Positions 12,633 through 24,929 of a stretch of DNA of 64,000 bases are shown piece after piece. The stretch spans positions 620,001 through 684,000 of the forward strand of contig JAEHOE010000008.1 of assembly GCA_016858145.1 (NCBI GenBank), written 5' to 3'. The notes under the pieces were generated by a model. That model worked only from the letters and a program-made list of their open reading frames with translations. It was not told the DNA's origin and searched no databases. The stretch's first letter is position 1. Every line of letters begins with the position of its first letter. The position numbers and the translations under genes were made by a program. Source of the DNA: Edaphochlamys debaryana (taxonomy: Eukaryota; Chlorophyta; Chlorophyceae; Chlamydomonadales).

Positions 12633-15203
12633 ATGGGCAGCCTGGGCCCGGGTCCCCGCCCCTCGGGGACGCCCGGGCCCGAGCCCCGCCCCGGGGGCCG
12701 CCGGAACCCTTGTGGCGCTCTTGGTCCCCACCTGGCATCGGCCCTGGCAGCAGCAGCTCCCGTCGCGGCAGCGGCAGCGGCGGGCTTCGCCCTGCCCCTC
12801 GCCTCCACCTCGGCCTCCTCCCGCCAAGGCGCCTCCGGAACGTCCTCCCCCGCCCCCTCCTCCTCCCCCTGGCCCGCCTTCACCATGCCAGAGTCCCTCC
12901 CCGAGCTCCCGCCGCTCCCGGCGCTGCCCAACATCCCGCTGCCCTCGATCCCCGGCCTCGACCCCAAGCTCTCTGAGCAGCTCTCGCCGGCCCTGTGGCA
13001 GGCCGCGGGGCAGTGGGCCAACAGAGCGCTGTGAGCGGAGGGGCACGGGCGGGAGGAGGGGTCAGCTGGGGCGGTGCGTCGCGAGGGCAGAGGGGTAGTG
13101 AGCTGTCTAGTAAGGAGGGATGGCAAGGGCAAGGGCACGTACGTTGGGGCCCCCGGGGGCATCGGCAGAGCGAGGCTCTGTGGGGCTGAGGGCAAGGGAG
13201 CAACCCGCGGCACTTGCAGGGGGGAGCTGGTCACGATAGCCAAGCCCCGAGGCAGCAGACCAACCTCACCCGCCCATCCCCACCCACCCCCCACCCCTCC
13301 AAACACGCCCTGTCCCCCTCCTCCAGGGGGGCCGCCCAGGCCTACCTGGAGTCCCAGCTGCGGGAGCTGACCGGCGGCGGCTGCCCCACCACCGCGGGGG
13401 TGCTGCGGGCGCTGCTGGCGGGGGCGGCGGTGCAGGTGGTCTCCCTGGGGCTGGCCACGCGCTTCCTCATGCTGGTGGGGGGGGGCGAGGGGAGGGAGAG
13501 GGCGGGGAGGGGGAGAGGGGCATGTAAGCTGACGGAGATGGCGTCACCTCGCGGGGAGGGTCCGGGGAGAAGGGTAGAGGGCAGGACAGGGCGTCGGCCG
13601 CGGACGACAGCTTGGTGCCGTAAGCACTCGACCAATGGAAGGCTACTGTTGCGACCCCTTCAACCTGCTGCCCTCCTGCGCTCTCCCTCCTCTCCCCACC
13701 CCAGAACCGGCAGGCGGTGCTGCGGGGCCAGGTGTGGCGCCTGGCCACGTGGAGCCTGGTGCACGCGGGGCCCATGCACCTCATCGTGAGGGGGGGGGGT
13801 CTGGCAAGGGACTGGGACAGGGGAACAGGGAGGTAGGGCACCCGAGGACCGGGGCCCCAGGCCCTCCGACACGATGCCTGCCGCTCCGGGGACAAAGCGC
13901 ACCGCCGTCCAGCCGGCCAGTCGACCGGGAGCCGTCGCCCCCTCCCCCCTCCCCCCCCTCTCCCCTCTCTCCACCCTCCCCCCCCTTCCCCCCACACCAC
14001 CCTAGAGCAACTACGCCGCCCTGGCCACCCTGGGCTCCCAGTTCGAGGCGGTGGCGGGGCCCGACCGCGCCGCCGCCGCCTTCCTGGCCTCCGCGGTGGC
14101 CTCCACGGTGGCCTCGCTGGCGCTCAACGGGGGGCGGCTGTCGCTGGGGGCCAGCGGGGCGGTGTTCGGCATGGGGGCGGCGCTGGCGCGGTGGGTGGAG
14201 GGGGAAGGGGGGGTGGATGATGGGGAGGGGGGAGGGGTTGTGGAGGCGAGGGGGGTGCTGGCTGGGCAGTGCAGCTGGGGAGAGTCGTCTGGCCCGGTGG
14301 GGCTGCGGCGCACGGACGGGGCCGGGGGAGGGCAGGGGTGGGAGAGTGATGGGTAGGGAGTGCAGGTGGGGGATGCTCAGCTCCAGGACAATTGCCCGCA
14401 GAAGGGTTAGGAGGGTGGTCTTCACGACAACCACTACACTGCTGCCTCCTGCCCCCCCCCCCCCAGGTACCACGCCGCCCACGTGGAGGCGCTCCCGCCC
14501 GAGGCCGCGGCGGCGCTGCGCAAGGCTGGCGAGCGGGCGATGCAGGTAGGGGTGGGGGCAGGAGCTGTTGGAGCTTGGAAGAGGGCCGAACGCGTCAGGC
14601 GAGGGTTGCATGCACAGCCCCACGTGCGCACCGCCTCCTGCCTCACCGCCTCCTGCTCGCACTCAGCTGTCGGGGAAGCGGCGAGGGCGTCAGGTGTTGC
14701 TGCGGGGCTCCTCCCCACATCCGGCTGTCGTTTATCTCCCTTGGACCTCCCAGGCCACCATTGCCTACCACGTCATCTTCTGGTCCCGCCTGGACGTCAG
14801 GTGAGGGGGCTCAGCGGGGCCGAACCCAAGCCCCACCAATCCCATCAACCCAGCCTCGACCCTTCCACCCCTACCGTTCCAACCCCGCCACGCCCGCCCC
14901 TCACCCCCTTGCCCCTCTGCCCCTCTCTCCCCCCCTCCCCCTGCCAGCGCTCACCTGGGAGGCGCGCTTGCCGGCTGGGCGGTGTCCTCCCTGCTGGGCC
15001 CCACCTACTGCCTGGAGCGGGGGCGCTGGGGCTGGGGGGGCGGGGGGCCCGTGTTCCGGGACCGCCCCGCGCTGCCCGCCCTGGAGGACCCGGGGCTCAA
15101 GCACTCCATCGCCTTCCCCGTGGTGGGGCCGGGGTACAGTGTGGGCGCGGCGGCGGCGGCGGCCACGCGGCCCCCGCCCAGGCTGGAGCCCGGGCGGAAG
15201 TGA
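12633..15203 (+). CDS. Rhomboid-family intramembrane serine protease, probably organellar
   Basis: Exons 12633-13030, 13327-13474, 13705-13785, 14006-14190, 14467-14545, 14754-14800, 14948-15203; in phase, 397 residues. The catalytic serine sits in GASGAVFG (Ser about 259) and the catalytic histidine in SAHLGGALAGW (His about 315). The WRLATWSLVHAGPMHLISNY stretch matches the rhomboid TM1-TM2 region. The first 130 residues are Pro/Ala/Ser-rich and could hold a transit peptide. Rhomboids cleave transmembrane segments inside the membrane; plant organelle members act in chloroplast envelopes or mitochondria. The ATG at 12633 is the first in frame. Substrate and compartment cannot be told from sequence alone. 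Confidence 0.87.
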
Positions 15204-15683
15204 GGGCGGGGGTGAGGCGGAGAGAGCGGAGTGGGGTGGGGTGGGGTGAGGAGAGGGTTGCGGGGTGAAGGTGAGGTGGTGGGGCGCACGGGCGGCGGCC
15301 ACGGACCAAGCCGTTGTAAAAAGCGTTCTGGTAACGCCTGAAGACGTCTCGTCCGTTCCAGGGCTCGCAAGTGCTCGCCTTCACCCAATATCGGCATGGG
15401 CTGTACGGCGTCCGCGACTGCTCGAGTCCCCGGCGCTGCGACTGCTCGCGGACCGTCGCCACGCACCCAGTTCCTGAACCTGTACACCCAAACTGGACAA
15501 GAGCTGCTGCGTTGCCGGGCTTGCACCGTTAGTGGCCTTTGCGCCTCTCTGGCTCCCCGAAGGCACCATGGGAGCCTCGTCGCCTTAGCAGACCCACAAT
15601 CCCCGTTAGCTTCATAACTTCGTCGGTCTGAGGACAACACTGCCAGCACACAGCGGCTGCCAGCGCCCGGCCTTCACATCAAC
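15204..15683. other. Gap between the rhomboid and PH-domain genes
   Basis: Holds the rhomboid 3' UTR (with TGTAA) followed by the presumed promoter and 5' UTR of the PH-domain gene. Nothing else is recognisable. Confidence 0.5.
15315..15319 (+). promoter_or_regulatory. TGTAA poly(A) signal of the rhomboid gene
   Basis: TGTAA lies 111 bases after the rhomboid stop codon, the distance expected for an algal 3' UTR signal. Confidence 0.6.
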
Positions 15684-18600
15684 ATGGCGACTGGCGATGT
15701 CGCCACGCTAGACCTCTCCAAGGGCCTGACGCCGCACTATTACTTTAACTTTGGGTAGGTGACGATGGGCTGGCTTTTAGACCGTAGGGAGAGCGGGGGA
15801 AGCACCTCGGCTCAAAGGGATACGGAGAGGCACAAGCTGGTGTGCGGCACGCTCGGGCATCATTTGCGTCCCACTACCAACCCAAAGTATACTAGTGGCG
15901 ATAAGCTGGCACCTTCATGGCCTCTGGAGCCTGCAACTCGCGTTTCTGGGCACTTCTCGCCCGCACATGCCGTCCATGTTCGCCTTCCCGCCTGCACCTA
16001 ACGGCCTTCCCGTGTACCCTGCGTGCCTGCAGAGTGTACCTGCAAGTCGTCGGCGAACGGCGGAGCACCCGCGCCGAGGAGCGCGTGCTGCATTTCGACC
16101 TGAACGTTGGCGCGCTCAAGATCATCGCGAAAGAGAGCTTGAAGCTGACCATTAAGCTAGATGTCATCAACCAGGTCATCTTTGATGAAAGCGAGCCCCG
16201 CACCGTGCTCATTTCGTGCCACGATGACCGCCGGTACCTGCTGGACTTTCAGAATGCCGAGGAGAACCTGATCTTTAGGTGCGTTGCGATGGGATCCCGG
16301 CGCTGTGGAGGGCGCTGGCCGGGCTGGCGCGAGCTGTCCCATCCGGAGGCCGGCACCCCTGGGGCTTCGGTCCCGCCCGTCTTACCCCCGGCACCCTCAC
16401 CGCTTGCCCCTCCCCCTTCTGTCCCCAGGCGAGCGTACGCCCAGGTGGTGGAGAACACGTTCGACATCAGCAGGTGGGCACGGGCTCCTCACCATGTGGG
16501 GCCGGCCTGCCCGCTCTGGACCATATGGGGCCGGACTTCCCTGTCTGGACCATTCGCTGGGCCAATTGCCGCAATTTGGAGGCGCAGCTTGCGCCCAGAT
16601 CTCCTCCAGTACCCAAGACCGTGTGCCCCGCTCGCCGCCCAGGTTCAACCGGAGCCTGCTGATGAAGGGCCCGGTGCACAAGAAGAGCATGTCCGGCTAC
16701 AAGGAGCGATACATGGTAGGGGGCCGGGTGAGGGCGGTGTGTTCGGCGAGCGGCTTGCTTGAGGGGTGGGGTGGGCGTGGACCTCAAGCTTCAGCCATCC
16801 GAACCTATGGCCGCCTGACCTCCCAGCGCCAGGCTGCGATCACCCGCCGGTATCTGTCCCTTGACCTGCTATCCCCCCCAGATCCTGGTCCCCCGCAAGC
16901 TGTACATCCTCTCCTCCAAGGCCTCCAAGTACCCCCGCTCCGTCATCAGCCTGCTCGACGCAAACCCCAGGTGCGGCCCCGGGGGGCAGCGCCTGAGCTT
17001 CAGCCCCCAAGCAGGACCGTCTGTGAGCCCTGCAGTTCCTGCCTCAGCGGCAGTCCCACACCGGCCGGCCGCACACTGGGCTCGCCCCACGGCACGCATC
17101 CTTGCTCGCACCTCACCTCTCCTCCCTCCCCTCCCCTGCTCCCCCTTGCCCGTCTTCCCTCTCCAGGTTCGACGAGACCCGCGCCACGGTGCACCTGGAC
17201 GTGCTGGGCAAGGAGTACGTGTTCCGCTGCGAGGCGCGCGAGGAGTGCCTCGAGTGGTTCGTGGCACTGGCACACGGCTGCGGCCTGGCGTGAGCGAGGG
17301 GGGAGGGAAGGGGAGGGAGGGAGGGGGAGGGGGAGGGAGGGATCGAGGAGTTAGGAGCAGCAAAGTGATTGTGGGGAGGGTTTGGGGCATGACGAGAAGG
17401 CCGCCCGCGGGTGTCAAGCGGGGGATGCAAAGCTTGCTCCTGTTGCGGCTGCTTGCATTGCATCGTACTCACGGCAACCCGCAAACCTGCCGCGTCCGCC
17501 CCCTCCAGGCCCATGTTCGTCGACACAGAGGACGAGGGGGGCCCGGGCCCCGTCATCTCCCGGGGCGGCGGCCTGGGCGGCGGGGGGGCCTTCCTAGACC
17601 ACGCCCAGCCCCACACACCCCGCGGCGGCGGCGGCAGCATGTCGTACCGCCCGCCGCCGTCAATCGGTGAGATCAGCGCCGCCGGAGGCGGAGGCGGCGG
17701 TTACGACCCCCGAGCCGACGGCGCCATGTCAGACGCCGGGTCCGCACGCACCGGCAACAGCCGCTTCACTGGCGGCCCTTACTCATCCTACGGCGGCGGC
17801 GGCGGCGGTACGAACGGCGGCGGCGGCGGTACGAACGGCGGCGGCGGCCTGGCGGCCGCTCAGAACATGGTTGCGAGGCTGGGATCCCTCAAGGCTTACA
17901 AACAGCTCGTGTCGAACCCCAGCTTCCAGAAGCGAGTTGCCGCCGCTGGCTCCGTGCCACTCCCCGGCATGCCCCAGCCCGCGCCGCCGCCACAGCAGTA
18001 CCAGCAACCGTACGGCAGTGGCGGTGGCGGCGGTGGCGGACAGGCGACGTACTACGGCAGTACGGGCGGCCACGGCGGGCTGGCGGCGTGGCATGCGAAC
18101 GGCGCGGGGACGCGCGGCATGGCGCAGGGCAGCCTCGGCGGGGGCGGGGGTGGAGGGGGAGGCGGGGGTATGGAGGGACGCAGTCCCAGCGTGTCCCCCG
18201 GCCGCGTGCAGCGCAATGGCTCCATGCCGGGGCCGCTGCCGCTGCGGGCGGGCATGGCGCGCAGCGGCCGCAACGGCAGCCTGCCGGGGCCGGCCAACGT
18301 GCCGCCGGTGCCGGGCGTCGAGGTGCCGTACAGGTTCGAGGTGAGCTGCGGCATCATGCCCCGCATGCGAGTGGGAGAGACCTCTACCAAGAAAGAACCC
18401 GTAGCACCTCGGCCTCGCCCCTGTCGTAGGCGGGTGCAGCTGCCTTAACAGCAGCATGGTGTGGCCTGGCCTGACGCTGCGTTGCCCGTTGTGTTGTGCT
18501 TATCTGGTGTGTTCTGGCGTGTCCTATATAGTCAGCTGCTGGTACCTAGATGCCCTGGCCTGACGCTGCCCGTTGCGTTGTGTCCATCTCCTGCCCGCTG

Positions 18601-21600
18601 CAGAGCACCCCCGGCACGGGGCCGCCCGCCTCCTCGGCCGCCGTCACCTCCGTCACCCGCCCCACCGCCGCCACCGCCCAGGGCATCCTCCGCGACAAGT
18701 CCAACACCTCGCCCTGGCTAACCGAACAAACCGCCCAGCAACCGCCGCAGTATGGCGACTACCGCGGCGGTTACAACGGCGACGGTTACAGCGGCGGCGG
18801 CGGCGCCGGGCCCGGCGGGCCCTACGCCCAGCCCCAGACGCCGCGCTACTACCACGCGCCTCCGCCCGCTCGGCCCCACGGCGGTGGGACCACTCGGGAC
18901 TCGAGCCCCGCCTCTGACCGCACCCGCCACCACCCACAGCCCCAGCCCCAGCCCCAGCCCCAGCCCCACCCGCATGCTTACCGTGAAGTGCGTGCGAGCG
19001 CCAGCAGGCCCTACGGCTCCGATGCGGGAACCGAGGACACGGCGGTTGCCGAGGCCGAGGCCGGGAGGCGGCGCCGATCCGCCAGGGAGCGAGAGAGGGA
19101 GCGGGAGCGGGATCGCGAGCGGCGGCACAGCCAGCGGCGGCGGGAATCGGATTCGGGATCCGAGTCGGATCTGGGGTCGGGATCGGAGGGCCGCCGCGAC
19201 GCCCGCCGCCGCCGCCGCCGTGAGCGAGAGCGGGAGAAGGAGCGAGAGATCGACTCGGACCGGCGGCGCCGCTCGGCAGATCCGTACGGCAGCGTCGACA
19301 GCCGATCTACGGAGACCTTCCGTCGCAGTGGCGGTGGCGGCGGCGGCGGCGATAGCAGCAACCCCAGCTCTCGCGCCACCACGCCGCCGCGGCAGCCGCG
19401 GCCACCCGCGGCCGCCGCCGCCGCCGCCGCCTCGCCGCGGCCCGCCGGCCGCCACCCGACGCCGTCGCGCCAATCACAGCGCTCGCCGCTGCCTACGGTG
19501 TACGAACGCGAGACCGACGGCGAGGCCGGAGCCGGGTCGCCGCCGGCCGCCGCCGCCAGCCGCCACGCCAGCCCGGGTCGGGCCCACGCGCCGCCGCCGC
19601 CGCCCGCTCCTCCGCCCATGCAGCCCTCCTCCTCCACCCCCGACCCTTTCTCCCTCCTCGCCGACATCCAAGCCCGGCTGCGGAGCCTTTCGGCTGAGTC
19701 CCAGGCCGCAGCCGAGGCGGCGGAGGTGGCGGCGCTGTACGGCCTTAGTAACGCCGCCGCGATGGCGGCGCAGCCGATTGCGGCGCAGTCTGCTGCCGCC
19801 GCCATCGGCGCTGTCGCCGCCGCCACCACGGTCAGCCCCAGTACGGAAGGCCGTACGGCGCCCGTGGCGTGGAGCCACGTGCCGGTGCCGTACCAGACGC
19901 ACAACACCACGGGGGAGACGATCACGAGCGCTTGGCTGCGGGCGCGGGAGGGATCCGCCTGGAGCACGGGTAAGCCGGGTTGGAACGTGGATGAGCGCGC
20001 CATAACCGAGGGCACAGAGGGGACAGAGTGACTTGTGCGCTGCGGGCTCCACAGCGGCACGGGCACCTTTCCGTACACCGCCGGGCCCTCAGCCCCCAAA
20101 CCCGCCGCTAAGTCTTCCCCAACGCCCCGTCTGCCCCTTCTCTTAACCCCCTTAACCCACCCCCCAGGCACCACGGACCACATCGGCTTCATGCGCCAGC
20201 CCCTCCCCTCCATGGGCGGGCCCCCGGCCTCCTCCTCCTCCACCAGCCTGGGCCCCGCCCCGCCCTTCCCCGCCGGACCCGACCGCGGCGCCCTCACCTC
20301 CCTATCCGCCGTGCCGGGGCTGCCGGGCGGCCCCCTGCCCGGGCAGGGGCCCTGGCGGCCGCCCCTCATTTCCGCCATGGACGCGAGGCTGGGTCCCAAC
20401 GCGTGGCGGCTGAGGGCCGAGGTGGACACCTCGCCCTGCCTGCGGCCGTCGATCGTTGCGGCGCACACGAGGTGGGGGGGGAGGCGGGGGCGAGGGGCTG
20501 CACAGGGCCGAACGGAAAGAGGAATCCACCTCGAGGATGTGCAGAAGCACCGTAAACCGCCTGACATGGGGGAGGGTTTTGAGCAGTGCATTTACTGACC
20601 CCGGCTCCTTCCCGTGTGCAGGTACCTGCGGGGCCGCATCACCTCCGTCTCCCGCTTCCGCGCCGGCTCCTCCTCCGCCTCCTCCCCGGGCTACGGGGCC
20701 GCCCCCGGCGCCTCCCCCGCCTCCTCCGACCCGCTGTGGGGCCAGCGCCGCGGCATGGCCCTGCTGACGTGGACGTTCGCGCACTACGAGGCGCTGCAGC
20801 GGGACCCGCGGGACATGGAGCCGCTGGTGGGTAGGGGGCGGGGGGAGGGAGGGACATGATATGGGGGGGGACACGGTTGAGGGAGGAGCGAAGGACGGGG
20901 CAGCAGCAAAGGGAGGGAGCGGAGGGCCAGGCGGGACATGGAGCCGCGGGTGGGCGGGGGTCGCGGGGGTGGACCAGGGGGAGGGGGAGGGGTGGGATGC
21001 GAGGTAAGGAAGTATTACACAAAGGAAATGGTGGCGGAGGGGCTCGGTGGTGAGGGCTTGCTGCCGGCTAGGGAGGCCGGAACCCGGCATGCCCCACCCC
21101 AACACAAACGCTACGCCCGTCCCCTCCCACCCCCCCAGGTACTGCTGGCGTCGGCCGGGGAGGACCCGGAGGCGGGGCTGCCCCCCAGCCTGCGCTTTCG
21201 CCGCGACCGCATCGCAGCGGCCCTGCAGGACTGGGCGGGCGTGTGGGCCGGCCAGCCCTCGCTCCCCTGGTCGCCCCGAGCCCGGGCGCCCTCCCACCAG
21301 CAGTCCCTGTCACAGCAGCGCCCCGGATCGATCGGCAGCCCCCTGCGGCACAGCTCGATGTCACAGGCGCAGGCCCAGGCGCAGGCCGAGAGAGAGGCGG
21401 AGGAGGAGGAGGAGTGGGACGGAGGAAACGGAGGAGGTAGGAGGGATGCGCGTGCTCGAAGCGCTGGCGGCGCGGCGGCGGCGGCGGCTGGCGGCAGGCC
21501 GGGATCGAGCAGACCCGCCTCCAGGCGCGTGTCGTACAGCGAAGATCTGCCGTACCGGGGATCTGGGTCGGATGTGGAGCAGCGCGGCCGCAGCGCCTGG

Positions 21601-24319
21601 CGTGGCGAGGGCGGGGCGGAGGGGGAGGGGGAGGCATGCGAGCGCTGCGGCAGCCCCCTCCGCGGCGGCAGTCGCAGCGGCAGCCGCAGCCCGCCGCCCC
21701 GCCCCGCAGCCCCGCCGCCGCCCAAGCAACACGCCCAATCTAACAACGGCAACGGGCAGGAGCGCCGCGGCAGTCGCTACACCGAGCTCCTGCAGCAACA
21801 CATGGCGGCGACGGCGGCAGGCCGCAGCGGCGGCGGCGGCGGCGGCGGCGGTGGCGCCTCCGCCAGGCCAGGCAGCGCCCGCCAGCGGCCGCCGCAGCCG
21901 GCCCATTCGCACCACCATTCGTACTACAGCCAACAGCAAGGGCACGGGCATCACGGCAGGGGCATGGTGAGATCCGGTAGTACGGCATCCAGCGACTGCG
22001 AATCCATCTCGGCCTGCTCCGCCACCACAACCGCCTCAACCGCCGACACCTACCGTAACGGTCACGGCGACGGCGCCCGCAGCCGCGCCCCTTCCCACGG
22101 CGCCGCCAGCACCCCGCGTGTCGGATCCGGATCTACCGGCGACGGCAAGGGCTGGCAGGATGGCAGCGGCGGCTTCGGCGCCTTACGTAACGGTGGCGGC
22201 GGCGGCGGCCATCATTTCGACGGCAGCCATGGCGCCGCCGGCGAGGTCATGCACTCCCGAATCTCCCTCAGCGACTTCTCGGCCCTGTCCCACCAAGCTG
22301 GCGGCGGCGGTCAGCGCAGCGGCGCGCAGCCACCTCCGCGGCCCTCGGCGGCGCCGCATGGCGCCGCCAGCGTCCCGTCGGCGGCGCCGTCGGCGCCGCA
22401 TGTGGCGGTCGGCGGTCACGGCGTCTCGTCCGACGGCGGCGCCGCCAACCCGGCGGTCCTGGAGCTACAGCAGGACATCTCATCTGTCGTACCGGGCATG
22501 TCGCTCGTGCTGCGCGTGAAGCGCCCTGGCACGAGCCAGCCGGGCGCACCGCACGGTCCCGGCGGCGTGAGCCTGTCGCTGCACCACTCGCCGCCGACGT
22601 CACGCGGAGGCTCCCCGCCGCCGCTGGTGGCAGCGCAGCGCCCCGCCGGCCGGGGCGACGACAGCTTCGCCTTCCCCCGCGCCGGCGGCGCCGGCGGCGG
22701 CAGCTGGCCAGCCGCGGCTCCGCCGCCGCCACCCGCCGCCGCCGGCCCTGCCGGCGACGACCCCGTCAGCTGGAACCAGCTGCACACGCTGCTGCAGCAG
22801 ACGCTGTACGGCAACACGCCTCCCGCCACGTCACCCGCCAGCGGCGGCGGCAGCGGCCTGACGGCGGCGGTCTCCAGCCCCCGCGGCGCCGCCTCGCCCG
22901 TCGCGCGCGCCTCCGCCGGCGGCACCCTCGAGGCCCCGCGCTCGCCCACCGGTGAGGCCTACCGCCCCATCAGCAACCCACTCTTCGCCGACGATCTCCC
23001 GCCGCCGCCGCCACTGCACTCCGCCTCCGTGGCGCCGCCGCTGGCGGCACCGTTGGGCCAGCGGCGCGGCAGCGGCAGCGAGGGCTACTCGGCAGTGGCG
23101 GCGGCGGCGGAGGCTGCCGCCAGCGGCGAGGGCGACATCGTGGGGCTGCTGCAGGCGCTGCAGCGGGCGGGGCTGGCGCTGCCGGTGGACCCCGCAACCG
23201 CGGTGGCGGCGCTGTGAGTGTCCTCTTGTGTAGGGGAGGGGTGCAGGTTGGGCGGCAGGAGTAGAGGGGTCTGGATGGGCAGGCGCAGAGTCGTATCTGA
23301 TCGTACCCGTTTCCCTTGCCCACAGGAGCGCCGCCTCAGGCGGGACCCCCGCCGACGGCTCCCGAGCGACGCCGGCCTCCGCCGCCGCTGCGCCCGGCGC
23401 GCCGCCGCCCAGCCGCGGCCCCCACGCCGCCATCCTTGCGGCCGCCGCCGCCGCCGCCCGCCCCGCCGGCTCGCCCCAGCTGTCGCCGCGGCGCCGTCCC
23501 TCCATCAGCCCCATGCCCCAGGAGTCGTCCCGCTGCATCCAACACGCGGCCATGGTTGCAGCGGAGGCCGCCACCAGTGCGGTGGCGGAGGCCCTCTCGG
23601 CCCTCAGCCGCATCGGCCTGCCGCTGGTGGCGCCGCCGCCGCCTCCGCCGCCGGCACCTCAGCAGGCCGTGATGGGGCTGCTGCCGCCCGCCGCCGGTGG
23701 CGGCGGTTGGGGAGGGCACGGCGGTGGCCGGGAGTCGTACGCGTACGGCGGCGGCCGGGACTCGAGCGTGTACGGCAGCGGCCGCGGATCGGATGCGTAC
23801 GACCGGCGGGAGTCGGATGCGGAGCCCAGCGGCAGCGGTGGCGAGGGCTCGCCGTCGGCATCGTCGGCGGCATGGCACCGCGCGCGCGTGTCAATGGCCT
23901 CGACGGCGCCGCCGCCAACGCCTTGCCATGACGATGACGGCGATGATGACGTCAGCGGCGGCGGTGGCGGTGGCGGCAGCGGTGGTGACGGCGGCAGCTC
24001 GGCTCCAGCGTTCTCCCAGCAGCTTCTCCGCGGCCTGGCGGCGGCGGCTGGCGGCGGCGCAGGTGGCGACGGCGGCGGCGCCAACCTGGCGTTCCGGGCC
24101 CAGTCGCTGCAGTCGCTGCTCGCCGCCGTCAACGCCGGGGGCCTGAGTGGGGAGGAGCTGCTGGCGGTGATGGCTCGCGGGGGCCTGAGCTCGGTGCTGA
24201 GGCAGGCCCAGGCCCAGGCCCAGGGACAGGGACAGGCCCAGGGACAGGCGGCTTCGGGCCCGGCGAAGGGGCGGGAGCCGGCAAGGGAGTGGGAGCGGTC
24301 GCAGTATGGGGAGGCTTGA
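15684..24319 (+). CDS. Giant PH-domain protein with long disordered tail
   Basis: Exons 15684-15754, 16033-16278, 16429-16473, 16643-16715, 16882-16970, 17167-17289, 17509-18340, 18604-19969, 20168-20471, 20622-20826, 21139-23213, 23326-24319; in phase, 2140 residues. Residues about 123-215 look like a pleckstrin-homology domain: basic KKSMSGYKERYMILVPRKLY start, a second strand pair, and EECLEWFVALAHGCG as the C-terminal helix with its Trp. The first 120 residues (LKIIAKESLKLTIKLDVI, DDRRYLLDFQ) are conserved-looking and may form a second PH-like fold. The remaining 1900 residues are Gly/Ala/Pro/Ser/Gln-rich and disordered, with an Arg/Glu-rich stretch around residues 640-720 and AQAQGQ repeats near the end. 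PH domains bind phosphoinositides or proteins, so a membrane-linked scaffold is a guess. I do not recognise the family. The tail could belong to a second gene, but splice phases join without a break. Confidence 0.75.
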
Positions 24320-24929
24320 GGGTCAAGATAAGCAGGCTTGAGCGGGCAACACGAGTGGGCGCTGGGGGAACGGCGGGTGTGTTCGCCGGAGCTGGTACGG
24401 CTCCGATGCGGCTGCCGCTGAGACATGCGGAGCGCGCAAGTTGGGTGTCGCGTGGGCAATGGAGACGGTATGTTCGGGCTTCTTGCGCCGAGCGAGCCTG
24501 CCGGCTGTTTGTCATTTCGAGCTTAACCCAAGGGACGGCAGGCTCACAGCCGCCGACTGACAGGAGATGGCCTTGCGCGAGTTACACCGAGCGAGCCTGT
24601 CGGCTGTGGGCCACAGCACTTTGCTAAACAAGGGTGTCTGTCCTCCTCAGGACAGGGAAAAGGGCCGAGCCCCAAACCCCGCGAGGCCGGGCAGCACTGG
24701 GGCCGCGCAATCAAGCACTACGCCCCACAGCGCACGGACTGAACCCACGCCGCCATAAGTTGGGGGCCTTCGCAACCCCGCAATGCCGGACTTCGCCGGT
24801 GGGGTTGGGCGCACATTCACATGCACCCTCCAGAAGATAGAAAGAGAAGATGTCCGTCTCCCATCCGCTACTACCCACACGCCACCCGCTACATCTCTCC
24901 CTCCGCCGCCGCTGCTCTTTGTTTGGGCC
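24320..24929. repeat. Inverted/direct repeat cluster between the PH and Fanzor genes
   Basis: GAGCCTGCCG (24494-24503) and its exact reverse complement CGGCAGGCTC (24536-24545) can form a hairpin. CCGAGCGAGCCTGCCGGCTGT (24488-24508) recurs about 99 bases later with one change (24587-24607). The cluster lies on the 3' side of the Fanzor-like fragment and may be its element end or guide-RNA region. No gene is seen. Confidence 0.55.

Noticed and set aside
19011..20591. 526-codon minus-strand open frame
   Set aside because: Shadow of the repeat-rich PH-protein exons; spliced plus-strand phases explain the region.
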